Below are positions 41,691 through 54,300 of a stretch of DNA of 64,000 nt, piece after piece. Numbering within the stretch: position 1 is the stretch's first letter; every line of letters begins with the position of its first letter. This DNA is from Actinomyces sp. oral taxon 414 (lineage in GTDB: Bacteria > Actinomycetota > Actinomycetes > Actinomycetales > Actinomycetaceae): positions 3,534,001-3,598,000 of the forward strand of contig NZ_CP012590.1 of NCBI RefSeq assembly GCF_001278845.1, in the 5' to 3' direction. The translations under genes were made by a program, and so were the position numbers. The notes beneath the pieces are model-generated. The model was not told the DNA's origin and searched no databases. It saw only the letters and a list, made by a program, of their open reading frames with translations.

Positions 41691-41838
41691 CGCCCCGCCC
41701 CGGGGTGCCACAGGAGCCCCACCCGCCCCACGCAGACATCCCCAGAATAATCTTCCAGAAGGGGTCCCGAGGCGGGACCGGCGTCGGGTTCCGCAATGAC
41801 CACGACCGGCGGGGGTCCGCGGGAGGTCGCGCCGGATC

Positions 41839-41947
41839 GTCTACTACGCTCCTTTTCCACTACTACGCCTCTTCGCCCTCTACTGTACGAGAAAAAGAGG
41901 CGTAGTAGAGGATGAAGGAGCGTAGTAGTGGGAAAGGAGCGTAGTAG
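41839..41947. repeat. Long inverted repeat built from a 14-bp motif
   Basis: 29-bp arms at 41839-41867 and 41919-41947 match with one mismatch. They are composed of copies of CTACTACGCTCCTT or CTACTACGCCTCTT: two on the left, three in reverse on the right (AAGGAGCGTAGTAG, AAGAGGCGTAGTAG). The 51-bp centre holds the extra copy. The structure could form a branched hairpin. It is unlike elements A-C in sequence. Confidence 0.85.
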
Positions 41948-42064
41948 AACGGGGCCGGCGATCTCGCGGACTGCGACGCCGGTCCCGGACGTCCCGCATG
42001 GTGGGACGCCGCCACGAACCCGCCGCCGGCTCCGCGCCCCGAGCCCGGTCGGCGCTGCGGGGAG

Positions 42065-42706
42065 TCAGCGGTAGCCGTCCCAGACGGGCGAGGGGAAGAG
42101 CACCGCCTCCCAGCGCGCCCACTCCTCGACCAGGGACACCCGCGGCTCGCGGAAGAAGCGGATCTGCGCCCCGTCCATCGCCTCGAGGGCCATCTCCACC
42201 AGCGGGCGCATCGTCGGCCAGCCGCCGGCCTCGACGACCCGCGGCGGCAGGCGCCAGGTGAAGGTCGAGTAGAACTCCCAGACCTGGTCCGGGCGGCGGA
42301 TGAAGTAGTCGTAGGCGGGGTGGTCGGGGTCGGTGGCCTCCACGCCGAGGGTCATGTACAGGCCCATGAGCTGAGGACGGGCCTCGTTGTAGGCCACGAG
42401 GTAGCGGAAGTAGGCGGGCAGGCTCATGCCCTCCGGATGCGCGGCCGCCGGGTCGCCGGAGTCGAGGAAGTCCTGCGGGGTGCCCTGGCGGTCGTAGCGG
42501 TCGCTCATGAGCAGCTCGACGAGCCCGTCCTTATTGCCTATGTAGTGCAGCAGTCCCGCCTGGGTGATGCCGACGGCGTCGGCCACCTCCTGCAGCGCCA
42601 GACCGTTGAAGCCGTGGCGGGCCACGAGCCCGGTGGCGGCCTCGATGATCTGCTCGCGCCGCTCCTCCGCGGACAGGCGAACGCGCTTGCTGCGACTGGT
42701 GGCCAT
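42065..42706 (-). CDS. TetR/AcrR-family transcriptional regulator
   Basis: A 213-residue repressor. The N-terminal HTH (EERREQIIEAATGLVARHGF; LQEVADAVGITQAGLLHYIGNK) is standard, and a ligand-binding domain follows. It lies 3' of, and on the same strand as, the broken MFS gene, and such TetR-MFS-glycosidase sets often control oligosaccharide uptake in actinobacteria (inference). The ATG at 42706 is preceded by AGAATCGAGGCC, a moderate ribosome-binding sequence. Confidence 0.9.
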   Translation of the reverse strand: MATSRSKRVRLSAEERREQIIEAATGLVARHGFNGLALQEVADAVGITQAGLLHYIGNKDGLVELLMSDRYDRQGTPQDFLDSGDPAAAHPEGMSLPAYFRYLVAYNEARPQLMGLYMTLGVEATDPDHPAYDYFIRRPDQVWEFYSTFTWRLPPRVVEAGGWPTMRPLVEMALEAMDGAQIRFFREPRVSLVEEWARWEAVLFPSPVWDGYR

Positions 42707-42889
42707 GGCCTCGATTCTAGTGGAGTACTGCCGCCGACCATGCGGAGCCCGACGGCGGCGTCAGTGGCCGGAACGGGCGCTGACTGGGACCGGGGCGCTG
42801 GCGTGCTGCCCGGCGGCCGGGCCGCGGTCCGGAATCGACGTGATGGCGTGGGACGCGTGGGGCTCCTGGGGTGATCTGGGGCGGGATCG

Positions 42890-43009
42890 TGTCCGAATCT
42901 GTTGCAAAGGCGCCCCAGGCCGGGATCAGCCGCGAGAAGAAGCGCAGAATATCAACGGTTCTCTTCCGGTGCTCCGGCACGATCCGGGCCTTTGCAACAG
43001 ATTCGGACA
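42890..43009. repeat. 120-bp long-hairpin element, copy B
   Basis: Perfect 22-bp arms at 42890-42911 (TGTCCGAATCTGTTGCAAAG then GC) and 42988-43009 enclose 76 bp, the same dimensions as copy A. The central part is homologous to A in reverse orientation (shared blocks CGTTGATATTC, GATCCCGGCC, GCCGGAGC). The arms of A and B differ at four sites that are all paired changes. Confidence 0.85.
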
Positions 43010-43243
43010 AATGGCGCCGCTGGTCCCCTGGGGCGCGGCCTCCCGCGGCCCAGCAACCCCGGGACCGGTCATGGTCGTCATGGAGCGGGGCGGGAAGAAC
43101 CCGGCCCGTCCGGGAGCGGCCCTCCGGCAAGACACCCACCGGGAACCCGGCCCTCGCAGGAGATCGTCCCCACCGCATCGATCTCAGTCCCCGCACCACT
43201 GTCCTCGGCGAGGATGCCTCGCAGACGACGGTGACCGCAGAAA

Positions 43244-43365
43244 TGGCGTTCTGGGAGGATCGTTCGCCCCGGCTCGTCGGAGGCGCCTGGCGCTTTCCGC
43301 ATAATTCCGCGGCTTGTTTGTCGCGGCCGCCGGGAGCGGAGCGGAACGATCCTCCCAGAACGCCA
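43244..43365. repeat. 122-bp long-hairpin element, copy C
   Basis: Perfect 22-bp arms at 43244-43265 (TGGCGTTCTGGGAGGATCGT then TC) and 43344-43365 enclose 78 bp. Size and arm length match A and B although the arm sequence is different and only short inner blocks look alike. It lies between tetR and the MFS pseudogene; apart from elements B and C, the 872-bp gap 42707-43578 holds no supported gene. Confidence 0.8.
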
Positions 43366-43578
43366 AAATCAGGTTCCGGAGAGCAGAACCCCGTCCACCC
43401 GCGGCGTCTTGCCCGCTGCTGTGCTCAGAGCCCAGACCCGGTGCGACGGCCGCGATCAGGAGCTCCCGGTGCCCGGCCCGGTGGACCTCCCGGTAGTTCC
43501 GCGGTGGATCCTGCGGACCTTCCCGGAGGGCCGGGGCCGGCCGGGCGGGGCCGAGCGGCCGGGGGCCGGGCTGGCGGC

Positions 43579-44890
43579 TCAGCGGACCCTCCTGATGGTC
43601 AGGATCGAGAAGCAGCCGACAACGGCGCAGGCGATGGAGACGGGGAAGACGAACGTGTAGGCGCCGGTCCAGGTGACGATTGCGGAGGTGATGACCGGGC
43701 CGGACATCTGGCCCAGCGTCGTCGACATATTGAGGATGCCCAGGTCCTTCCCGGCGGTTTCGGGGTCGGGCAGGACATCGACGTTGAGGGCCTGGTCCAC
43801 GGAGCTGTAGACGGCGTAGCCGAAGCCCGCGATGAGGGCGAAGGGGTAGATGCCCGTCGTCGTCGGCATGATCCAGGGCATGAGGACACCCAGGGCGAAG
43901 AGCAGGGAGGCCATGACCACCGGCACCTTGCGGCGCTTGAGGATGTCGGAGAGCGGACCCCCGAGGAAGCCGCCGATGAGGCCGACGACGAGGGTGATGG
44001 AGGACATGACCGTCACGGTGGCGCCGGACTCCTCGGTGGACAGGCCGAGGTAGTCCTGGATGATGTAGAGCTGGTAGGCGTTGATCATTTGGTAGGAGAT
44101 GAGCATGGTGAAGCGGCCGAAGAACGCCTTCCAGAAGTCGCCGGCGCCGCGGGTCGGGGGGATGAAGGAGCGCAGCACGTCGCCCAGTGACTGGGCCGCG
44201 GCGGTCTCGTCGGCGGCGGACTTCTCGCGCGGCCAGACCAGCACGGCGAACAGGCCGGCGATGCCCATGAGGAGGCCGCCGAGGGTGAACCCGGACACCG
44301 AGGCGCCGGACTCGGAGATGAAGCGGGCGCCGACGATGGCGCCCAGCGGGTAGCCGACGGAGGCGCCCACGCCCCAGAAGGTGGACATGGTGCCGCGGAT
44401 GGACTCCGGGACGCGGTCGGACAGGACCGCGATGGCCGGGGCCAATCATATTGAGGCCGACCATGCACACGCAGTAGACGACGGTGATCACCGCGGAGCT
44501 CGTGAGTACGCCGATGGCGAAGAGCGACAGACCCCCCAGGATGCCGTCGCACACCACCCAGGGGCTGCGCTTGCCCAAGCGCGAGCGGGTGCGGTCGGAG
44601 AGGTTGCCGAAGACGAGGTTGGAGACCAGCGAGACCAGGGCCGTCACGGCGCTGATCGAGCCCAGGAGGGCGGTGGGGTTGTCGACTCCGATGTCCTTGA
44701 GGCGCTGGGGCAGGAGTACCGCGGCGACGGCGTTCAGGCCGATGGCCCACAGCAGGGAGATGCCGAAGAAGCCGACGCCGAAGCGGACCAGCGCGGAGCG
44801 GCTGGGCGGGGCCCCGGTGTCGGGCGCGAGGTTGGAGGGGGCGGGTGGGGCGGTGGCGTCCACTGCGGTGGACTCCTGTGTCTGGGACAT
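43579..44890 (-). pseudogene. MFS transporter gene with a single frameshift
   Basis: The N-terminal half (FGVGFFGISLLWAIGLNAVA; SNLVFGNLSDRTRSRLGKRS) reads from the ATG at 44890 to VYCVCMVGLNMI near 44450. The rest (APAIAVLSDRVPESIRGTMS to the end at 43579) is in another frame beginning at GCCCCGGCC. One extra base in the ATTGGCCCC region explains the shift. Together they make a normal 12-helix MFS carrier of about 435 residues, probably for sugars given SDRTRSRLGKR and its neighbours. Dead gene or sequencing error. Confidence 0.8.
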
Positions 44891-45016
44891 GCGCGACCCT
44901 TTCAGCGAACGACGGTGTCCGTATGCGGTTACTACTTACTAAGTAATAGTTAGGGTGTAGGGGGATCTCCCCGCCCGTGTCAACGGCCCGGGCCCGCCGT
45001 CGGGCACCATGGGCCC

Positions 45017-46360
45017 ATGCGCCTGACCACCGACCTCAAGGACCTCGCCGGCGTCCCGGCCTTCCGCACCCTGCTGGGGATCCGCCTCATCTCCCAGACC
45101 GGCGACGGCATGGTCCAGGCGGGCCTGGCCACCGTGTTCTTCTTCGCCCCCCAGAACATGACCACAGCCCCCGGCGTCGCCTCCGCCCTGGTGGTCATGC
45201 TCCTGCCCTTCAGCGTCGTCGGCCCCTTCACCGGGCCCTTCATCGACCGGTGGCGACGGCGCCAGACCCTCCTGGCGGGCAACCTCCTGCGCGCCGGCCT
45301 CATCGTCGCCACCGCCCTGGTCATGCAGACCGCCGGCGTGGGGATCGGCGTCTACGCCCTGGTCCTGGTCGCCCTGGGCGTCAACCGCTTCCTGCTGTCC
45401 GTGCTCTCGGCCGGCCTGCCCCGGATCATCGACCGCGAGCGCCTGCTCGTCGCCAACTCCATCGTTCCCACCCTGGGCGGGGCGGCGACCGCGCTCGGCA
45501 TGGTCATCGGCATCCTGCTGCGCCTGCTGCTGCCCGACGGCGCCGCCCGGAACACCGCGAGCCTGCTCGTCGCGGCCGGGTTGTACGCGCTCGCGGCCGG
45601 CGTCGTCACCCGACTCGGGCGCGACCAGCTCGGGCCGGAGCGCCCGGGCGGCGCCGGGCTGGGGGCGGCGCTGGGCCGGACCGCGGCGGACCTGGCCGAC
45701 GCCGTGCGCTACCTCGTGCGCCGCGGCACCCCCGGCCTGGCGCTGAGCGCCATGGCGCTGCACCGCTTCGTCTACGGCATGGAGCTGATCACCATTATCC
45801 TGGCCTCGCGCAACCTCCTGGCCGACCCGGCCCAGGCGGACCAGGGGCTGGCGCTGTTCGGGACCCTCATGGGGGCGATGATGGCCGGGCACGGCATCGC
45901 CGTGGTCCTCACGCCCCTGGCCCACGAGCGGGTGTCGCCGTCGACCTGGGTGGTCACGTGCCTGGTGGGCGGCACGACCGGGCAGCTGGTGCTGGTGGCC
46001 ACGTACGCCCAGGGGGCCATGACGGCGGGGCTGGTCGTCTTCGGGATCGGGGTGCAGGGGGCTAAGATCGCCGTCGACACGATTGTGCAGTCGGACACGG
46101 CCGACGCCTACCGGGGCCGGGCCTTCTCCCTCTACGACGTCCTGTTCAACACCGCCGAGTGCGTGGCCGCCGGCGTCGCCGTGCTGGTCCTGCCCGACGT
46201 CGGCTGGTCGCGGGGCGCGCAGGCGGCGCTGGTGGTCTTCGTGTGGTGCGTGGCGCTGACCTACGGGCGGGCGGTGCACCGGCTGGGCGGTCGGCCCCGC
46301 GAGGTGACCGGGCCGGCGGGACTGGGTGCAGCGGCGCCGCTTGACCCTCACGCTGCGTGA
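45017..46360 (+). CDS. MFS transporter
   Basis: A 447-residue MFS permease with about 12 helices. The N-terminus (LISQTGDGMVQAGLATVFFF; FTGPFIDRWRRRQTLLAGNL) is typical of the actinobacterial MFS_3-like exporters. It is divergent from the broken MFS gene. Its stop codon lies inside a MerR-type promoter for the next gene, so this gene is not controlled by that promoter but may share the regulator. Substrate unknown. Confidence 0.88.
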   Translation: MRLTTDLKDLAGVPAFRTLLGIRLISQTGDGMVQAGLATVFFFAPQNMTTAPGVASALVVMLLPFSVVGPFTGPFIDRWRRRQTLLAGNLLRAGLIVATALVMQTAGVGIGVYALVLVALGVNRFLLSVLSAGLPRIIDRERLLVANSIVPTLGGAATALGMVIGILLRLLLPDGAARNTASLLVAAGLYALAAGVVTRLGRDQLGPERPGGAGLGAALGRTAADLADAVRYLVRRGTPGLALSAMALHRFVYGMELITIILASRNLLADPAQADQGLALFGTLMGAMMAGHGIAVVLTPLAHERVSPSTWVVTCLVGGTTGQLVLVATYAQGAMTAGLVVFGIGVQGAKIAVDTIVQSDTADAYRGRAFSLYDVLFNTAECVAAGVAVLVLPDVGWSRGAQAALVVFVWCVALTYGRAVHRLGGRPREVTGPAGLGAAAPLDPHAA

Positions 46361-46371
46361 GGGAGGAGTGT
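46341..46371 (+). promoter_or_regulatory. MerR-type promoter/operator before the DUF2268 gene
   Basis: TTGACC (46341-46346) is followed by the palindrome CCCTCACG-CTG-CGTGAGGG (46345-46363) and, 19 bases after the -35, GAGTGT (46366-46371) in the -10 place. A 19-base spacer filled by a CCCTCACG/CGTGAGGG palindrome is the hallmark of promoters activated by MerR-family regulators through DNA untwisting. A TipAL-like MerR gene lies one gene downstream. A half-site copy, TTGACCCTCACGC, is at 47310-47322 just before that merR gene. Confidence 0.8.
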
Positions 46372-46378
46372 CGGCTCC

Positions 46379-47269
46379 ATGACAGCCCATGACACAGCCC
46401 TCACCATCATCGACACGGCTTCGACGACCCGCCGCGTCCTGGCGGCGCCCCCGTCCGAGCGCGCCGAGCTCCTGCGACAGGTCCGCGCGCCCTTGAACAG
46501 CATGTTCCCTTTCATCCCCGGCGGCCCGGACCAGTTCGAGATTCATCGGGGGACCTACGGCTACCCGATCGAGGGATCCGACGCGCGCGTCCTCGACGCG
46601 CTCGCGCGGCTGGAGGATGCGGACGCGTGGGGCCGCATCAGGAGGGCGCTGGCCGAGGGCATCGCCGCCCTCACGTCCGCCGTGCCGGATCTCAGCGTCC
46701 CCGACCTGACGGTCCACCTCACCGTCGGCGACCCGGGAGACGCGTACTTCATGGACGAGATCCGGGGGCTGTCCGCCTTCGGCGGCATGAGCGGCTACAT
46801 CGAGATCACCGTCTGGCCCCACGACGTCGTGCTCGACCGCCTGGAGGCGATCGCGGTTCACGAGCTCCACCACAACGTGCGTTACGGGCCGGGCGGCGTC
46901 GTGTGGGATCCGATGAGGGTCCAACTCGGTGAGCAGGTGGTCGCCGAGGGACTCGCCGACGCCTTCGCCGCCGAACTGTACGGGGAGCGCGGGTGGACTC
47001 ACTTCGTCGATGACGTGTCGCGGGAACGGGACGTCGTCGACAAGGTCCGCCAGGCCCTGGACATCAGCGGCATGCACCACTTCATGCCCTGGATCCTCGG
47101 CGATGCCGGCGCCCGCCGACTGGGACTCGACCCCGTGGGCGTGCCCACCGGCGCCGGTTACGCCGCCGGACGGGCCCTCGTCACGCAGTACCTGGGACGA
47201 TCGGGGCGCAGTGCCGCCGAGGCGGTGCGCACGCCGTGGCGGCAGGTCGTGGGCGGCGACGCGCAGTGA
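46379..47269 (+). CDS. DUF2268 putative zinc-dependent protease
   Basis: A 296-residue protein. AIAVHELHHNVRYG (near residue 158) holds the HExxH zinc motif, and LGEQVVAEGLADAFAAELYG follows with the usual downstream Glu. This matches the DUF2268 (YjaZ-like) family of predicted secreted or cytoplasmic Zn proteases; no signal peptide is seen here. It is driven by a MerR-type promoter and followed by the MerR regulator gene, so it is likely induced by whatever drug or stress that regulator senses. Its function is not known. Confidence 0.8.
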   Translation: MTAHDTALTIIDTASTTRRVLAAPPSERAELLRQVRAPLNSMFPFIPGGPDQFEIHRGTYGYPIEGSDARVLDALARLEDADAWGRIRRALAEGIAALTSAVPDLSVPDLTVHLTVGDPGDAYFMDEIRGLSAFGGMSGYIEITVWPHDVVLDRLEAIAVHELHHNVRYGPGGVVWDPMRVQLGEQVVAEGLADAFAAELYGERGWTHFVDDVSRERDVVDKVRQALDISGMHHFMPWILGDAGARRLGLDPVGVPTGAGYAAGRALVTQYLGRSGRSAAEAVRTPWRQVVGGDAQ

Positions 47270-47374
47270 ACCCGCCGGTGGGGGGCCGGGGCGCGTGAGC
47301 CGTCACCGCTTGACCCTCACGCGGCGTCGGGCCCCGGGCTCGCGGTCGTGAGACGCCACTGGGATGCTGGGCGC

Positions 47375-48184
47375 ATGCACGAGCCCGACCTGACCGGATC
47401 CCGCCAGGACCTGACCGTCGGCGAGGCGGCGCGCCTGATCGGGGTGTCCGTGCGCACCCTGCACCACTGGGACGCGCTCGGGATCGCCGTTCCCTCGGGC
47501 CGCACCTGGTCCGGCTACCGGCTCTACTCGCCCGACGACGTCGCCCGCCTCCAGCAGGTCCTCGTCTACCGGGAGACCGGCATGCCGCTGGCCCGCATCG
47601 GCGAGCTCCTGGACGAGACCGACACGAACGCGCTGGAGCACCTCGAGCGCCAGCGCGCGCTCCTGCTGGCCCGCATCACCAGGCTGCAGCGGATGGTCCG
47701 CGCGGTCGAGGCGCTCACGGACAAGGAGACGCGTATGAGCACCACACCCGAGCAGCGCGCCGAGATCCTCGGCACCGGTTGGGACCTTGCCTGGGAGGAG
47801 GAGGCCCAGCGGCGCTGGGGGGACACCGATGAGTGGGCCCAGTCCGAGGCGCGCCGAGCCGCCATGAGCGCCTCGGACTGGAAGCAGGTCAAGGAGGAGT
47901 CGGACCAGCTCCTGGCCGATCTGGCCGCCGCCATGCGCGAGGGCGCCGAACCCGGCGGCGAGCGCGCCAACGCCCTGGCCGAGCGGCACCGCGCCAGCAT
48001 CGACCAGTGGTTCGACACGAGCCACTCCAAGCAGGTGCTCATCGCCTGCGGCTACGTCGCCGACCCCCGCTTCGCCGCCCACTACGACGGGTACGAGCCC
48101 GGCCTGGCCGCCTGGCTCAAGAAGATCATCGACGCCAACGCCGCCGCCCACGGCGTGGACCCGGCCACCGCCCGCTGGCAGTAG
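47375..48184 (+). CDS. MerR-family regulator with TipAS-like drug-sensing domain
   Basis: A 269-residue TipAL-type activator. The MerR HTH is TVGEAARLIGVSVRTLHHWDALG (about 13-35), then YRLYSPDDVARLQQVL. A coiled dimerisation helix (LEHLERQRALLLARITRLQ) leads to a C-terminal TipAS domain (from about 125; QWFDTSHSKQVLIACGYVADPRFAAHYDGYEPGLAAWL) that binds peptide antibiotics such as thiostrepton in the prototype. ATG 47375 was chosen over an in-frame start nine codons upstream. It should act on the 46341 operator and on its own half-site. Confidence 0.93.
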   Translation: MHEPDLTGSRQDLTVGEAARLIGVSVRTLHHWDALGIAVPSGRTWSGYRLYSPDDVARLQQVLVYRETGMPLARIGELLDETDTNALEHLERQRALLLARITRLQRMVRAVEALTDKETRMSTTPEQRAEILGTGWDLAWEEEAQRRWGDTDEWAQSEARRAAMSASDWKQVKEESDQLLADLAAAMREGAEPGGERANALAERHRASIDQWFDTSHSKQVLIACGYVADPRFAAHYDGYEPGLAAWLKKIIDANAAAHGVDPATARWQ

Positions 48185-48197
48185 CGGCCCGGCCATC

Positions 48198-48287
48198 CCG
48201 CCGGCGGACCGGCGGCCATCAGGCGGTCCGCCGGCGGACGGTGGCTCGATGGCGGCGGTCGGCCGGAGCGTCCGGCCGACCGCCGCC
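48198..48287. terminator. Two strong hairpins between convergent genes
   Basis: Hairpin 1: 14-bp perfect arms 48198-48211 and 48224-48237 (CCGCCGGCGGACCG). Hairpin 2: 16-bp perfect arms 48251-48266 and 48272-48287 (GGCGGCGGTCGGCCGG) with a five-base loop. They lie back to back between merR (plus) and the P-type ATPase (minus) and probably terminate both; there is no T-tract, as usual in high-GC actinobacteria. Confidence 0.75.
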
Positions 48288-48289
48288 GA

Positions 48290-51190
<2,901 letters not shown>

Positions 51191-51342
51191 GGGTTCAATC
51201 CCATCGGGGCGCCGGCGCGGGCGTCATCCCTGTTCGCCCAGGGCGGGAGGGGAGTACTCACCCCCCCGCCCCGGGACCGACCGGGCCGGGCGACCCCTCG
51301 TCGGGCTCCCCGCCGGGCTCCGCGGCGGGGGACGCCCGCCGG

Positions 51343-54300
51343 TCAGGCCACGTCAATGGGCGCGCCCTCGGCCAGCTCGGGCTGGAGGCCGAGCGTGCCC
51401 ACCAGGCGCTCGCGGGCGGCCGGCGAGGCCGCCTCGGCCAGGTGCGCCCGGGCGGCCTCCAGCCGCGCTCCGACGTCGAGGCGCTCGGTCACGCCCTCGT
51501 TGCCCGGCGTCGTCGTGAAGCGGGTCAGCGACCGGATCGAGGCCTCGGCCTGCTTGCGGTCGCGCTCGACCTTGGCGTCGATGCGGGCCGCGTACCAGTC
51601 GGAGGCCAGGATGTTCTCCCGCTCGAACAGGGCCCGGAACTGCGGGCTGGCCAGCGTCCACCCCTGCTCGGAGCGCCCCGAGTGCATGATCTCCAGCAGC
51701 GCCCTCAGCGGCGGCACGGCCCACCGGATCGAGCCGTCGTCGACGTAGTGCTGGGCGACCACACGGTGGGTGGTGACAATGACGTCGACGGAGTCGGCGA
51801 AGACCTCCTCATCCTGCAGCTCGGGGCGCAGCATCTCCTCGGTGAACACGACGTCGGGGTGCAGGAAGATGCGCCCGAAGAAGCTGTTGGCGAAGGCCTG
51901 GTTCATGCGGTAGCCCAGCCGCGAGGCCTGGACGGTGCGCCCGCCGATCTCCCTGTCCTCCAGGCGCTCCAGGTAGCCGCCCGCGATGAGGGCGCGGGCG
52001 TCGCGCTCGGCCTCGGTCATGCGCGAGAACACCTCCGGCACGAGCAGCGAGATGTCGTGGGCGACCCTGACCCTGGGCCCGATGTAGCCCGCCGAGCTCA
52101 GCCAGCCGTCGTAGCCGCCCAGGGCGTAGGACAGCAGCGAGGCGTTGAGGTCGTAGACGGGCGGCAGCGCGTTGAAGGGCGACTTGGTCAGCGCCCCCTC
52201 GCTGCCGGCGCCCGTGGTCGAGGGGGACTTGCCGGTCATGGAGGAGATGAACTCCATGAACAGCTCGGGCAGCTCCATGTAGTGCAGCGGGTTGTAGGCG
52301 CACAGGGCCGGCACCCCCGGCTCGGGCGGGTTGTTGCGCCGGCCGGCGGCGACGACGTCGACGCTGTGGCGGATCGGCTCGCCCAGGGGCACGCGGGAGT
52401 ACAGGTGGGTGGCCACCTCGGCCAGGCGCACCTCCTCGGGGCGGGCGACGTCCGGGCGCACCTGAAGGTAGCGCGGGTTCCGCGTGGGGGCGCCGTTCAC
52501 GAGGCGCGGGTTGGCGGTGCAGACCCAGTAGGACCGCCGGGCCGGCTCCGGCGCCTCGGGCAGGGCGGCCGCCCGGCGGACGAGGCCCTGCATGGGCTCG
52601 GTGAAGCGCGACAGCCCGGGCGCGTCGTCGACCATGGCCCGTGCGTCGGCGGGGGTCAGGGGCGCGTAGTTGGAGATGAACAGGTCCGTTCCGGCCATGT
52701 CCGACTCGGTCTGCTTGTCGTAGCCGGGCACAATGGCGTCGTCGGGGCGCTGGAACAGCAGCTCCTCGCAGTTGGTGACGTACTTGCGGCTCAGCCCCCG
52801 CGCGAAGGCCGGGTCGTCGGCGGAGGCCGGCGCCACCAGGGAGGCGGTGATGTCGTCCTCCGTCTGGACCTTCGCGCAGGCCGCGAAGTCGGGGCGCAGG
52901 GAGAACAGCCGCCAGGCGCCGTCGGACTCGAAGCCGACGCGGAGCATATTGATCTTGACGGTGTCCCCGTCCAGGCGCAGGGAGTTGCCCTGGCGGCCGT
53001 TCATCATGCCCACGGAGAAGTGGCTGCGCCAGTCGGCCCCCCACTCGGGGCGGTAGTAGCGCTTGACCGTGAAGATGAGCTCCTTGATGTGGGGCGGGAT
53101 GGACTCCAGGAAGGCGTTGTACTCCCGGGTGTACATCTCCGAGGGCGTGAGCAGCTTGATGACACTGCCCAGCGAGCGGCGCTCGGAGAGGATGGAGCGG
53201 TGGTGGGCGCTCTTGTTGGCCGGGTCGACGAAGCGGTCGGCGTAGTCGCCGTCGAGGATGCCCTGGACGGCGTCCAGGTCGGCCTCCACGTCCCCGATGT
53301 AGGCCTCGCCGAAGACGATGGCGTCGAGGATCGACTTGGAGATCTCCGACTTGCCGCCCCCGGACACGGTGGCCGGCTTGTGCAGCTGGGTGTGCCAGGG
53401 GGCGGTGCCGATCATGTGCCACTGCTTGGGGTTGCCGATGGCCGCCTTGCAGTGGATGCGGTAGCCCGACGGCGTCACGTAGGTCCTGCCGGCCAGCAGC
53501 GGGATGCGGGCCGTCTCGCCGTCCGCCCCGGTCCAGGTGATGGTCTGGGTGAGCATGGAGTAGAAGGCCCCGCCGGGCACCAGGACGATCGTCTCGTCGT
53601 CCAGGTCGACGGCGCAGCCCGAGTCCTCGCGGCGGAAACGGCCGGGGTTGGCGGCCAGGACGTCGTCGAGCGTGCGGTCGGCGGGCGTGTGGACGTCGCG
53701 GAACTCGCGGCCCAGGTCGTAGCGCGGGAAGGCGATCGCCCCGCCGGAGTGCTCCTCCTCCACGCAGCCGAAGAGGTTGGCCGAGTAGCCGATCTGGGTC
53801 TTGACCTCCTTCTTGCAGTAGCCGTAGTAGTTGTCCGCGATGACGGTGACAATGACGCCGCGCTCGTCGCGGGCCACCAGCTTGAAGGGCTTGCCGTCGT
53901 TGTAGAGCTCGTCCTCCTCGCGCCAGCACATGCCGTCGCGGCGCCGGCGCTCGTCGGCCTCCTCCCACGCGGGCAGTCCCAGTTCCTTCTTGGTCAGGGC
54001 GGTCAGGTGCGGGGCCAGGATGACGCAGCCGGTGTGCCCGGTCCAGGTCTCCGGCGCCAGGGAGGCGTCGTTCTCCGGCAGGTAGGGGTCGCCGCCGTTG
54101 CCGAAGATGCCCTCAACGAAGTCCAGGTTGGACACCAGCCCCCCGGGGGCGATGAAGCGGATCTCCATGGAGCGCTCGCCGGTGACGCCGGGGACCTCGG
54201 GGACGACGACGGGGCGCAGCAGCAGGGAGACGAAGCAGCGGGCCGGATCGGGCCGGGTGGAGGTCCAGGGCAGGGTGAGCAGGTCCGCGGGGGCGTTCAG

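Noticed and set aside
41571..43365. Hairpin elements as ordinary IS remnants
   Set aside because: Too short to encode protein, no transposase fragment, and arms differ between copies, unlike fixed IS ends; kept as a separate finding.
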